A model generated the notes under the pieces. That model ran no database searches, was not told the origin of the DNA, and saw only the letters and a list, made by a program, of their open reading frames with translations. A program made the translations under genes and the position numbers. From NCBI GenBank assembly GCA_032160705.1, contig JAVHVE010000061.1, forward strand, positions 1 to 64,000: 64,000 nt of DNA, given 5' to 3'. Below, one piece after another: positions 34,917 through 42,976 of this stretch. The stretch's first letter is position 1; each line of letters begins with the position of its first letter. Source of the stretch: QHXM01 sp032160705 (GTDB taxonomy: Bacteria; Acidobacteriota; Blastocatellia; Pyrinomonadales; Pyrinomonadaceae).

Positions 34917-34938
34917 AGGGCACGATTACGGGAAAGGT

Positions 34939-35826
34939 TCACGAGCCTGAAGCGTTGGGCGGCGAAGCCTGATTGCCGTTCAGATATTTAATCAGAATCA
35001 CTTCGTTGTGCTTCTCGTTATAAATCATCTCGTCAACCAGGTCGCGTGCGATGAGAATGCCGAAGCCGCCGGGACGGATGCCCTGTTCCTCGCGCACGCG
35101 CGCGTGTTGCAGGGGATCGTTTTCGGGATTGAGAAAAGCCGCTATCGCCCCTTCGCCACGATACAGCGATTCGATGGTGAAGCCTTCGCCGGGGTCTTTG
35201 ATGCGATAGAGAATGATGCGGGGCGAGCGCAGATAGCCGACTTCGACAAACTGTTTGGGGTCATTCTTGCCGCCGTGCTCGATGGCGTTGCGCAGCATCT
35301 CGCGGAAAGCGTAGGTGACGGTCTCGCGCGTCAGCGGCGGCAAATCGGTTTTGAGTTGCGACATCAATCTTTCGAGCGGGTCAATCGCCGCAATGTCGCA
35401 GGGCACGCGCAGCTCGATCCATTCGGGACGCGCGGAGAGAACTTCTATCTGGATGTCACGCGGCTCTAGCTCGAAGACCGTCTTGACGGATGAAAGCAAT
35501 TGAGGAAGGTCGAACGGCTTGGTGAGAAAATCGGATGCCTGATCGCGCAAAGCGCTCAAGCCCGCTTCCGGTGCTGAAAGAGCCGTCATCACAATCACGC
35601 GCAGGTCTTGATTGTGAGCGCGCAGGCGCGACAGCATTTCCAGGCCATCCATCTTCGGCATCATCACGTCGAGCAGCGCCAGATGAATCTTATCTTTCTC
35701 GATGATCTCCAGACCCTCTAAGGCATCGAAAGCCTGGCGCACTTCATATCCTTCGCGCTTGAGCGCGAAGCTGACCAAATCCTGCAATTCAGGATCATCG
35801 TCCACAATCAGAATTGTCTTTGTCAT
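34939..35826 (-). CDS. Response regulator fused to an anti-sigma-type histidine-kinase-like ATPase
   Basis: 295 residues. N-terminal receiver (1-120): ILIVDDDPELQ acidic pair, phosphoacceptor Asp in LALLDVMMPKMDG, Thr in IVMTALS, Lys in FLTKPFD. C-terminal HATPase_c_2 domain (~135-290) of the RsbW/SpoIIAB type: REMLRNAIEHGG, KDPGEGFTIE and RPGGFGILIARDLVDEM. It could phosphorylate or bind an anti-anti-sigma partner under receiver control (inference; no partner nearby). ATG 35826 has GAGGG about 9 bases upstream; a GTG three codons earlier is less good. Confidence 0.9.
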   Translation of the reverse strand: MTKTILIVDDDPELQDLVSFALKREGYEVRQAFDALEGLEIIEKDKIHLALLDVMMPKMDGLEMLSRLRAHNQDLRVIVMTALSAPEAGLSALRDQASDFLTKPFDLPQLLSSVKTVFELEPRDIQIEVLSARPEWIELRVPCDIAAIDPLERLMSQLKTDLPPLTRETVTYAFREMLRNAIEHGGKNDPKQFVEVGYLRSPRIILYRIKDPGEGFTIESLYRGEGAIAAFLNPENDPLQHARVREEQGIRPGGFGILIARDLVDEMIYNEKHNEVILIKYLNGNQASPPNASGS

Positions 35827-35847
35827 AACCTGCACCCTCTTGAAATT

Positions 35848-35957
35848 ATTAGAAATGGACTGATAAAAGTTCAGAGTTCAAACTTTAGTTTGATGCTTTT
35901 CGATAACACACACTGAAGTGTGAACTCTCAACGCTTGAATACTATTTATGAGATGGC
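35848..35957. repeat. ~110-bp dispersed repeat, copy 1 (gttcagagttcaaac type)
   Basis: Starting ttagaaatgg.ctgataaa and ending atttatgagatg, this stretch matches the reverse complement of 49262-49373 along its whole length with scattered mismatches. Inside are palindromes caaactttagtttg and cacactgaagtgtg. Confidence 0.8.
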
Positions 35958-35959
35958 TT

Positions 35960-36646
35960 CTACTTAATCACACCAAAAGCTCTGACGGGAAATGTGCCCA
36001 TGCCTTTGACCTTGACGGGGACAGCAAAAAACTTGAAGCCCTCTTCCGGCAATGCGCTGAGATTACACAGGTGCTCAACGATGGGGATACCCGCTTTCAA
36101 CAGGATTGAGTGAGCGGGTCTGGTCGTGTCTCGAATATCGTCAATGTTGAGGGAATCAATCCCGACGAGTTTCGCTCCATTGCTTGCGAGAAACTCAGCC
36201 GCATCCCGCGTTAAAAACGGATGGCCGACGAAATACTGCTCGGTTCGCCAGTACATGTCCCAGCCCGTCTGAATCAGCACAGCCTTTTCTCTGACATCAA
36301 CGTGATGGAACAGGGAAGCATCGATTGCTTGATTGACCAATTCGTTTGCTCGAATGACGATGCCTTCGATGTTGGCGAGAGAGGACAATGATAGCTCAGA
36401 GAGGTCCGGCCCCTCCGGGTATCTGTGGAAAGGGGAGTCGAGGTACGTTCCGGTATTGGCCACCATCTCGATCTTCCCGATGTGGAATTCCGTCCCTTCC
36501 GAATAAACCTGGCGCGAGGATAAGCGGCTCAGATGGTCTGAGATGATGGGCGCGGGCAAACCCTTGTAAGTAATCATCCCATGCTCAATCACGTGGCTGA
36601 CGTCAACTAAACGGGAATGGCCTTGGAGTTTAAGATTCATCTTCAA
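35960..36646 (-). CDS. Cyclase / kynurenine-formamidase-like family protein
   Basis: 228 residues of the putative cyclase family (Pfam Cyclase). The metal motif, normally HxGTHxDxPxH, reads NTGTYLDSPFH (Asn64, Tyr68, Asp70, His74), so two of the usual metal histidines are missing, as in a subset of the family. Other conserved blocks: VDVSHVIEHGMITYKGLPAP, VLIQTGWDMYW and VGIDSLNIDD. The substrate is uncertain and the formamidase activity of the canonical type may not apply. It stands upstream of the regulator and 15 bases downstream of holB. Confidence 0.85.
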   Translation of the reverse strand: MKMNLKLQGHSRLVDVSHVIEHGMITYKGLPAPIISDHLSRLSSRQVYSEGTEFHIGKIEMVANTGTYLDSPFHRYPEGPDLSELSLSSLANIEGIVIRANELVNQAIDASLFHHVDVREKAVLIQTGWDMYWRTEQYFVGHPFLTRDAAEFLASNGAKLVGIDSLNIDDIRDTTRPAHSILLKAGIPIVEHLCNLSALPEEGFKFFAVPVKVKGMGTFPVRAFGVIK

Positions 36647-36661
36647 AGGTAAGCGAGATTT

Positions 36662-37702
36662 TCAGGCTTCGGCCATCGTGAGAAACAGAGCATCGGTCGC
36701 AATCTTCCGGTTGATATTGACATCGAGCCCGCGCCGATGTTGCTCAATCTGAGCAAGCCAGCGGGCGGCGCGGCGGCTGTCCAGAGTTGAAACTATTTTG
36801 GAGAGTTGCGCGCGCAGGTCTTGATTGAGTAGCTGTTCGACGGGCGCGCCCAGGGATAAAACCCAGACATCGTGAATGAGTGTTGCCAGAGCATCAAGAC
36901 GCGGCTCGTATTCGTCCTTGCGCTTGACATCGTTCATTTCTTCGGACGCTCGCAACAGGCGCGCGCGGTCATTCGTCAGCACGAGCGCGCTCACCACATC
37001 CATCATTGCTTCGCGCTGCCGGCGATAGCTTTCAAGGTCTGTCGAGAGCGCCCGCCCGATGCTGCCGCGCGCGACTGTGGCAAGAAGTTGCGCGTCCGCG
37101 GGGGAAACCTGCTTGCCTTTGAGGAGATGCGCTTCGATCTCATGGGGCGCAAGCGGCGCGAAGCGAACCATCTGGCAGCGCGAGCGAATCGTCGGCAGAA
37201 GCGATGCCGGGCGCGAGGTAATCAGGATGAGATGAGAAGTCCTGGGCGGCTCTTCGAGAGTTTTCAGGAGCGCGTTGGACGAAGCTTCGTTCAGCCTGTG
37301 TGCATCTTCAATGATGAAAATGCGCGCGCCTCCTTCAAAGGGGCGGTAATTCGCCTCCTGCTCAAGCTCGCGCATCGGACTGATTCTGAGAACCCTATTA
37401 TAGGGACGAGCCAGAGCAACATCCGGGTGCTCGCTCCAGATCAGCCGCTTTTTATTGTCGTCCGCCTCCGTGTAATCAGGAAATTTTGATTGCCTGATGC
37501 GCAGGCAGGCTGAGCAATGATCGCACGCTTGCGTGCCGACAGGCGCGCGGCAGTTCAACGCCTTCGCCAATTCCAGAGCGAAGAGTTTCTTGCCGACACC
37601 ATCTTCACCCACGAACAATAGAGCGCCAGGAATGCGTCCTATTGTGAGCATTCGCCGCAAAATATCTTTGATTCGCTGATTCCCTACGAGATGGTCAAAC
37701 AT
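36662..37702 (-). CDS. holB: DNA polymerase III delta' subunit
   Basis: 346 residues, AAA+ clamp-loader subunit. Visible: LVGNQRIKDILRRM, Walker A-like GEDGVGKK, zinc module CDHCSACLRI, the Walker B-like FIIEDAHRLNEASSNALLKTLEEPP and the SRC motif region SRPASLLPTIRSRCQ. ATG 37702 is preferred; a TTG two codons upstream is also open. The start lies just after repeat DNA (tgcttATG) with no ribosome site. It follows tmk across the palindrome, a common tmk-holB order. Confidence 0.93.
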   Translation of the reverse strand: MFDHLVGNQRIKDILRRMLTIGRIPGALLFVGEDGVGKKLFALELAKALNCRAPVGTQACDHCSACLRIRQSKFPDYTEADDNKKRLIWSEHPDVALARPYNRVLRISPMRELEQEANYRPFEGGARIFIIEDAHRLNEASSNALLKTLEEPPRTSHLILITSRPASLLPTIRSRCQMVRFAPLAPHEIEAHLLKGKQVSPADAQLLATVARGSIGRALSTDLESYRRQREAMMDVVSALVLTNDRARLLRASEEMNDVKRKDEYEPRLDALATLIHDVWVLSLGAPVEQLLNQDLRAQLSKIVSTLDSRRAARWLAQIEQHRRGLDVNINRKIATDALFLTMAEA

Positions 37703-37708
37703 AAGCAA

Positions 37709-37834
37709 GTGCAGGAGTCAGAATACAGAAGACAGGAGACAGGAGATAGAAGTCAGGAGAAAAAATCTGTGAATGTGGTTCTCCGCCTTATCCATTCTGA
37801 CTCCTGACTCCTGTCTTCTGTATTCTGACTCCGA
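37709..37834. repeat. aggagtc/acaggag-unit palindrome between tmk and holB
   Basis: Arms 37712-37760 and 37792-37833 of cagaatacagaagacagg type units. The core ggttctccgccttat (37777-37791) is the exact reverse complement of 15581-15595. On the minus strand it begins inside the tmk C-terminal codons and ends at the holB start. Confidence 0.85.
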
Positions 37835-38456
37835 GGAACGGTGTCACGATCTCTACTACGCGGTCGTGCGTTTCGTTGATGGAGCCGCTGGCGTTGATGA
37901 CGCGGACGCGGTCAGGCTCGTCAGCCGCAAGTTGTAAATATGCGTTGCGGACGCGGGTGTGAAAGGCAGCGTCTTCGGCGTCGAGCCGGTCTGTTCTATT
38001 GTCAGTTTCCGTGCGTCGGCTGGTGCGCGCGAGACATTCCTCAACGGGAAGGTCGAAGATGAGCGTCAAATCCGGCTTGAGACCTCCGGTTGCCAGATTG
38101 ATGACTTCCGTTATCATCTCGGTCGTGAAGTTGCGGCCAGCGCCCTGATAAGCTGCCGTGGCGTCCGCGTAACGATCCGAGAGAACGACGCTGCCAGACT
38201 CAATCGCCGGGCGAAGCATCGTGCGGACGTGCTGCGCGCGGTCGGCGGCGAAAAGCAGCAATTCCGCCAGCGGGTCAACCTCAATCTGCGGATCGAGCAG
38301 CACGGTGCGCAGCCGCTTCCCCAAGGGTGTGCCGCCGGGCTCGCGCGTCGTCACGACTTCCATGCCGCGCATGCGCAGTTCGCTGGCAAGCAGACGCATC
38401 TGCGTGGATTTCCCGCAGCCGTCAATGCCTTCAAAAGTGATAAAAGCGCCGCCCAC
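37788..38456 (-). CDS. tmk: Thymidylate kinase
   Basis: 222 residues, phosphorylating dTMP to dTDP. P-loop FEGIDGCGKSTQ, DR(Y/F) motif in VVLSDRYADATAAYQGAGR, and the substrate motif TTREPGGTPLGK with Arg. LID region around SRRTETDNRTDRLD. The last ~16 residues (LGVRIQKTGVRSQNG) and the TAA come from the repeat palindrome, extending a protein whose family usually ends near residue 207. Confidence 0.95.
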   Translation of the reverse strand: MGGAFITFEGIDGCGKSTQMRLLASELRMRGMEVVTTREPGGTPLGKRLRTVLLDPQIEVDPLAELLLFAADRAQHVRTMLRPAIESGSVVLSDRYADATAAYQGAGRNFTTEMITEVINLATGGLKPDLTLIFDLPVEECLARTSRRTETDNRTDRLDAEDAAFHTRVRNAYLQLAADEPDRVRVINASGSINETHDRVVEIVTPFLGVRIQKTGVRSQNG

Positions 38457-38500
38457 TGATAATTTATTTCCGTTGATGTCTGCTGGATTTTAAGAGAGCG

Positions 38501-38803
38501 TCAGGAACCGGAAGATTCTGCTGCCTCGCCAGTCGCTTCACTTTGCGTCCCACTTGCGGCTTGCGGGGCGCGCAGTTCACCGCTGGCGCGTCGCGCGTGC
38601 GAGATGGTCGAGATAGCGTGTTTGAAGATCAACTGCTCCTGCGAACCCGTTTCCAGCAGCACCGAAAACTTATCAAAGCTCTTGATGCGCCCGGTCAGCT
38701 TCGCGCCATGCAGTAAATAGATCGTGACTGTGCTCCGCTCACGGCGCGCTGTATTCAGAAAAGCGTCCTGAATATTCTGGGGAGTAGCTTTTGCGTCCAC
38801 CAC
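38501..38803 (-). CDS. hfq: RNA chaperone Hfq
   Basis: 100 residues. Hfq hexamers bind small RNAs and A-rich mRNA. Sm1 is seen in QDAFLNTARRERSTVTIYLL and KLTGRIKSFDKFSVLL; Sm2 is IFKHAIST, with Phe for the common Tyr. The last ~30 residues are an Ala/Ser/Glu-rich flexible tail. The start is GTG at 38803 (a second GTG follows at 38800), with GGAG close upstream. The usual partner miaA is on the same strand 6 kb upstream, separated by the glycan island. Confidence 0.95.
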   Translation of the reverse strand: MVDAKATPQNIQDAFLNTARRERSTVTIYLLHGAKLTGRIKSFDKFSVLLETGSQEQLIFKHAISTISHARRASGELRAPQAASGTQSEATGEAAESSGS

Positions 38804-38868
38804 TATCTCCGGTTAAGCGAAAGTCTAAAAGGGGTGTTCGGCGCAGAGTATACCACAATAAAATAAGA

Positions 38869-38902
38869 AAGTGATGAGTGATGAGTAATGAGTGATGAGT
38901 TA
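38869..38902. repeat. One-armed agtgatg heptamer repeat upstream of hfq
   Basis: Tandem agtgatg with one agtaatg variant. No complementary arm lies nearby. The complementary set, on the strand and side expected for a miaA-hfq palindrome, is at 44762-44785. Confidence 0.75.
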
Positions 38903-38916
38903 AAACTTCTTTCTTT

Positions 38917-39111
38917 TACTACCGGGGAACTCTCGAAAGTAAACGTCTCTACGAAGAGTTATACGACGCCTTCGAGCGCGTCAGCCACGCGGAGGCTCTC
39001 AGGCAGAGCGAGGGATTAAAGTCGGCGCTGAGCATCGAGAGCTTTGAGAACCTGAGCGGCAGTATGCGAATTGATATAATCGTAAGGTTGATCTACCTCT
39101 CACTTACTTGA
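38917..39111 (+). pseudogene. Startless open frame, possible gene remnant
   Basis: A frame of about 64 codons ending at TGA 39109-39111 has gene-like composition (LESKRLYEELYDAFERV, then RQSEGLKSALSIES) but no start codon: upstream it runs into a stop inside repeat DNA. It reads like the 3' remnant of a gene at the edge of the glycan island. I do not recognise the family, and it could be chance. Confidence 0.3.
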
Positions 39112-39224
39112 GAAGATAATGCGAGAGAAAGCAGTGCAGCCGTAAGGCTTCAATAGCTGACGCGCCTTGGTCAGGATAGCATTTGGCCATCGTTAGTTGG
39201 TTCATACACAACTGAAACACATAT

Positions 39225-39986
39225 ATGCAAGCGGAAGATTACCGAGACTTATATAGCCTGGAGCAAGACTTCTGGTGGTTTGCAGGAATGCGTGAGATAA
39301 CAGCCGCCATGCTGGATGGGGTATGCCCTAAGGTACGGGACAGGCTCATCCTTGATGCCGGATGTGGTACGGGCGGCATGCTTTCGTGGCTCACACGCTA
39401 TGCCAGGGACGGAAGGATTATTGGGATCGACCTTGTTTCCGACGCCGTTAAATTCTGCCGCGAGCGAAAGCAAGAGCACCTGGTTCAAGCTTCAGTAGCA
39501 GACCTCCCGTTCGCGGATTCGACCTTTGACCTCACCACCAGCTTTGACGTCCTTGTGCAGTTGCCGGGTGAGGTGACTGCCGAGCGGGCGATGCGCGAAA
39601 TGCATCGCGTGCTCCGGCCCGGCGGCATGCTGTTCGTCCGTGTGGCTGCTTACGAGTGGATGAAGAGCGGCCACGACGAAGCCCTCGACACGCAACACCG
39701 CTACACCCTTCATGAACTAACCGGGAAGATGGAACGAGCAGGCTTTACCATCTTACGTGCATCTTACGCCAACAGCTTTCTCTTACCTATTGCCGCCATC
39801 AGGCGACTGCTCCTGAAGCGGATCGGCCTCGCGGAAAGTGGTTCGGATGTTAAGCCTCTCCCGCCGGGCTTGGGGTGGCTAAACCGGGCGCTAACCTGGG
39901 TGCTTCGAGGAGAAGCGCTTTTAATCAAACAGACAAAGATTAATTTACCCGCAGGTCTTTCGATTATCTGTCTGGCTAAAAAATGA
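39225..39986 (+). CDS. SAM-dependent methyltransferase (class I)
   Basis: 253 residues. Rossmann methyltransferase with motif I LILDAGCGTGGMLSWL (~45-60), acidic loop GIDLVSDAVKF, motif post-I VADLPFADSTFDLTTSFDVL and motif III RVLRPGGMLFVRV. The Methyltransf_11 type, often acting on sugars or lipid-linked intermediates in glycan clusters. It is first of the island and divergent from hfq. The start has no clear ribosome site. Substrate is unknown. Confidence 0.88.
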   Translation: MQAEDYRDLYSLEQDFWWFAGMREITAAMLDGVCPKVRDRLILDAGCGTGGMLSWLTRYARDGRIIGIDLVSDAVKFCRERKQEHLVQASVADLPFADSTFDLTTSFDVLVQLPGEVTAERAMREMHRVLRPGGMLFVRVAAYEWMKSGHDEALDTQHRYTLHELTGKMERAGFTILRASYANSFLLPIAAIRRLLLKRIGLAESGSDVKPLPPGLGWLNRALTWVLRGEALLIKQTKINLPAGLSIICLAKK

Positions 39987-39998
39987 GGAGAGTAATCT

Positions 39999-41105
39999 TC
40001 ACGCCTTGAAACTCCTGATGGCATTCGTCACCGCATGAAGCTCCGCAGACGAAAGATGGGGATAAAGCGGGAGAGAGAGAATCTTGTCGACAAGATTTTC
40101 GGCCACGGGCAGGGCTGGCTGTCTATCGTGTCTGAAAAGGGGCTGCTGATGCAGAAGGTAAGGGTAGTGGATCATTGTTTGAACTCCGTGCGTCTTCAGA
40201 TGGGCAATCAGATGTTCGCGCTCCGGGTGTCGCACAACATATAAGTGGAATACATGCGCATCAGGTTCACGCGACGATGGGGTCTCCACACCTTCGCAGG
40301 TTTTTAATTGCGCCTCGTACTCTTGAGCCAATCTCCTTCGCAGGCCGTTCCACTTATCGAGGTGTCTGAGCTTAACGCGCAGCACCGCCGCTTGCACCTC
40401 GTCGAGGCGTGAATTGGTGCCCACGGTCTTCATTAGGATTGCCGCCGGATGACCTCCCTGACGCAAAACTTTAACCCGCTCGATCAGTCCCACATCATTG
40501 GACGTGACGCCGCCGCCGTCGCCGTAAGCGCCCAAGTTCTTGGTGGGGTAGAAACTGAAGGCCGCGGCGTAGCCGTGTGCGCCTGCGCGCTTACCTCCGG
40601 CCTCTACCCCGTGCGCCTGCGCCGCGTCCTCGATTACAATAAGGCCGTAACGCCTGGCGACATCGTTAATCGAGACCATGTCAGCCATCTGGCCGTAAAG
40701 GTGTACTGGAACGATGGCGCGGGTGTGCCGTGTAATAGCTTTCTCTACGGACTCTGGATTGAGCGTATAGGTTTGCGGGTCAATATCGGCGAAGATGGGG
40801 ACGCCGCCCGCGATTTTTATGGCAAGCGCCGTATAGCCTGCGGTAAGTGGAGATGTAATAACTTCATCGCGGAAACCCTGGCGCACTGCGCCGGACGCAA
40901 TCAGCGAAAGCGTGAGAGCATCCGTGCCGCTGTTCACCCCGGCGGCAGAGGCGACCCCGCAGAAGAGCGCCCACTCTTTCTCGAAAGCTTCAACCTCGCG
41001 CCCCAGGATGTATTCGCCACTGGCCAGGACTTCAGACAGTGCAGGGTTGATTTCGGCTTCGAGTTCCGTGTACTGCCTCTTCAGGTCAAGAAAGGGGATA
41101 TTCAT
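39999..41105 (-). CDS. DegT/DnrJ/EryC1-family sugar aminotransferase
   Basis: 368 residues. PLP-dependent aminotransferase acting on nucleotide-linked keto-sugars: IPFLDLKRQY start, PLP phosphate region GVNSGTDALTL, Asp in VIEDAAQAHG and the Schiff-base Lys in SFYPTKNLGAYGDGG. ATG 41105 is chosen because the family begins with NIPFLDLK; the frame extends 14 codons upstream. It overlaps the end of the preceding epimerase gene by 20 bases, so the two are coupled. It probably makes an amino-sugar for the island's glycan. Confidence 0.92.
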   Translation of the reverse strand: MNIPFLDLKRQYTELEAEINPALSEVLASGEYILGREVEAFEKEWALFCGVASAAGVNSGTDALTLSLIASGAVRQGFRDEVITSPLTAGYTALAIKIAGGVPIFADIDPQTYTLNPESVEKAITRHTRAIVPVHLYGQMADMVSINDVARRYGLIVIEDAAQAHGVEAGGKRAGAHGYAAAFSFYPTKNLGAYGDGGGVTSNDVGLIERVKVLRQGGHPAAILMKTVGTNSRLDEVQAAVLRVKLRHLDKWNGLRRRLAQEYEAQLKTCEGVETPSSREPDAHVFHLYVVRHPEREHLIAHLKTHGVQTMIHYPYLLHQQPLFRHDRQPALPVAENLVDKILSLPLYPHLSSAELHAVTNAIRSFKA

Positions 41106-42114
41106 CTGGGTTCCAGTAGTGTTTTCGGTGCTTCCGGTAGAACTCAACTGTCAGGGCTAAGCCCTCGCGCAGAGGCGTACGCGGGTGCCAGCCGAGCACA
41201 GATTCTATCTTCCTGTAGCTTGAGTATGAGTTGCCGATGTCAATCAACTGGCGCTCTGGGGTGAAGGGGACACATTGGACGGAACCTTGTCCGGTGATGG
41301 AGATTAGCTCATCGGTGAAGTCGCGCAGTGTGATCGGCGCATCGCCTCCAAGATTGAAGACCTCTCCTTCGGCTTCCTCGCTCGCACCCGCTAACAGTAA
41401 AGCTTCTACCACGTCGTCAACATAATTCATGTCGCGTTTTTGCCTGCCATCCCCAAACAGTTCTATCACGTCCCCGTCAACGGCCTTGCGTATGAACCAG
41501 GGGATGAAGCCCTGGCGGTCGTGTCTGAGGAGTTGCCGCGGCCCGTAGGTATTTGTCAGGCGCAGGCATACGCTACGCGTTCCGTAGAGGCGGTGGTAAA
41601 GCAGGTGGTAGTTTTCGGCGGCGTGTTTGTTGATGCCATTGATGTCGAGAGGGGCTATCCGGTGCTGTTCGTCGAAAGGGAGGTAGACGGGCTTGCCGTA
41701 GACCTGGCGCGTGCTGGCGAAAACGATCTTCACGTGTGGGTTAAAGCTACGACAGGCTTCCAGGAGCACCAACTGAGCACGGCAGTTGAGTTCCAGGTCT
41801 AGCTGCGGGTGGCATATCGAATCGATGTGGCTGACGCTGCCCGCAAGGTTGAAGATGTAGTCAACACCGCCGACCAGATGGTTGACAGCCCAATCATCAC
41901 ACATGCTGGCAGTGTGCACCCTGACCCGGTCGCTTATGCCCTCGATGTTGAAGAGGTTCCCGCCCTGATTCGGCAGCAGCGCGTCCAGAATGAGCACTTC
42001 GACATCGCCTAACTCGACGAATCTTCGTGCCAGGTTGCTGCCGATGAACCCCAGGCCGCCAGTAATCAGGACAGAACGTCCCTTATATTCACTAAAGTCT
42101 TTTGAGACACTCAT
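41086..42114 (-). CDS. NAD-dependent sugar epimerase/dehydratase (extended SDR) lacking the catalytic Tyr
   Basis: 342 residues. NAD-binding motif ITGGLGFIGSNLAR and a C-terminal substrate domain (LRLTNTYGPRQ, NYVDDVVEALLLA, FNLGGD). At the YxxxK active site the sequence is NGINK: Lys163 is present but Asn159 replaces Tyr. I recall DxNGINK as recurring in a subgroup, so it may be a real variant rather than decay. It is coupled to the aminotransferase downstream and lies behind the GT2 gene. Product is unknown. Confidence 0.88.
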   Translation of the reverse strand: MSVSKDFSEYKGRSVLITGGLGFIGSNLARRFVELGDVEVLILDALLPNQGGNLFNIEGISDRVRVHTASMCDDWAVNHLVGGVDYIFNLAGSVSHIDSICHPQLDLELNCRAQLVLLEACRSFNPHVKIVFASTRQVYGKPVYLPFDEQHRIAPLDINGINKHAAENYHLLYHRLYGTRSVCLRLTNTYGPRQLLRHDRQGFIPWFIRKAVDGDVIELFGDGRQKRDMNYVDDVVEALLLAGASEEAEGEVFNLGGDAPITLRDFTDELISITGQGSVQCVPFTPERQLIDIGNSYSSYRKIESVLGWHPRTPLREGLALTVEFYRKHRKHYWNPDEYPLS

Positions 42115-42211
42115 AAGTCGAACGGAAATGAACCGGACAGGTAATCGTTTAAGCTTAAACTCTTGAGGAGGGTTTCTGTCTGACAGGAATACTTCGCCTG
42201 CTTATTCGGCC

Positions 42212-42976
42212 TCAGGCGGATTCCTCTTGTTCGTCATCACGGTTAGGGACACTGTAGCCCGGAAGAAAAATGGGCAATAAGACTAGTCGCAGCCACAACG
42301 AGAGAAGGTCGAAGGCCGTACGAGCCACACGCTTCGGCGTGAAAAACTGCGAGCGCCCATGTAGACGTGGATAATGGCTTACCGGAACTTCAACAAAAGT
42401 ACAGCCCGCCAGGTGCAGCTTGTGGACTAACTCGACACAAATAATCCCGCTCGATGAGATTAGATTAACTTGGCTTACGGCGCCCCTCCGCATCAGCCGG
42501 AAATCGCAATCCACGTCGCGTATCGGGATGCTGAACAAGAGATGAGCGAGCCGGTTATAGGCTGCGCCTAAGAGCCGACGATGTCGCTTGTCTGCGCGCT
42601 CCTTCTTGTAGCCGTTAACGACATCGGCCTCCGGTGTCAGAAGTGAGTGCAGAGCCAACAGCTCTTGCACCTGATACTGGCCGTCGCCATCTGTGTAAAA
42701 GATCAGTTCCTTACTTGCCTGGCTGAATCCTGTACGAAGCGCCGCGCCATATCCCTGGTTACGCTCGTGGCTGATGATCCTGACATGTGGAGATTTACGT
42801 GCGAAATCTGCCAGCACATCAAGAGTGCTGTCGGTGCTCCCGTCGTTGATGATTAGCACCTCGAAATCGTCTGTCAAACGCGGCAGTATATCCAGCGCGT
42901 CGTTGACCAGCGCACCGATACTTCCCTCATCGTTAAAGGCGGGAAAGAAAACTGTTATACTTCTGTTGTTTGACAT
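42212..42976 (-). CDS. Family 2 glycosyltransferase (polyprenyl-phosphate sugar synthase-like)
   Basis: 254 residues. GT-A fold with SITVFFPAFNDEGSIGALV, the first Asp motif LIINDGSTDST, the metal DxD-type FYTDGDGQYQ and the RRLLGAAYNRLAHLLF region typical of dolichyl/undecaprenyl-phosphate mannosyl- or glucosyltransferases. One hydrophobic segment near the C-terminus (LWLRLVLLPIFLPG). It probably loads a sugar on undecaprenyl phosphate for the neighbouring GT-C enzyme. Its first codons overlap the divergent GT-C frame. Confidence 0.9.
   Translation of the reverse strand: MSNNRSITVFFPAFNDEGSIGALVNDALDILPRLTDDFEVLIINDGSTDSTLDVLADFARKSPHVRIISHERNQGYGAALRTGFSQASKELIFYTDGDGQYQVQELLALHSLLTPEADVVNGYKKERADKRHRRLLGAAYNRLAHLLFSIPIRDVDCDFRLMRRGAVSQVNLISSSGIICVELVHKLHLAGCTFVEVPVSHYPRLHGRSQFFTPKRVARTAFDLLSLWLRLVLLPIFLPGYSVPNRDDEQEESA

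Larger units (their letters stand above)
38804..39224. other. Intergenic region upstream of hfq; left edge of the glycan island
   Basis: 421 bases. It contains the hfq leader, the one-armed agtgatg repeat (38869-38902), a startless open frame (38917-39111) and the leader of the methyltransferase gene. The region from 38903 onward is read as inserted DNA (inference). Confidence 0.55.

Noticed and set aside
34682..34928. cacgatta at 34682-34689 and 34921-34928 as a target-site duplication of element B
   Set aside because: Only 8 bases, and neither copy abuts the element as defined (16 and 4 bases away), so the match may be chance.
40449..41264. 271-codon frame opposite the aminotransferase and epimerase genes
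   Set aside because: Shadow of two convincing genes; composition is Arg/Ala/Cys-rich with no domain.
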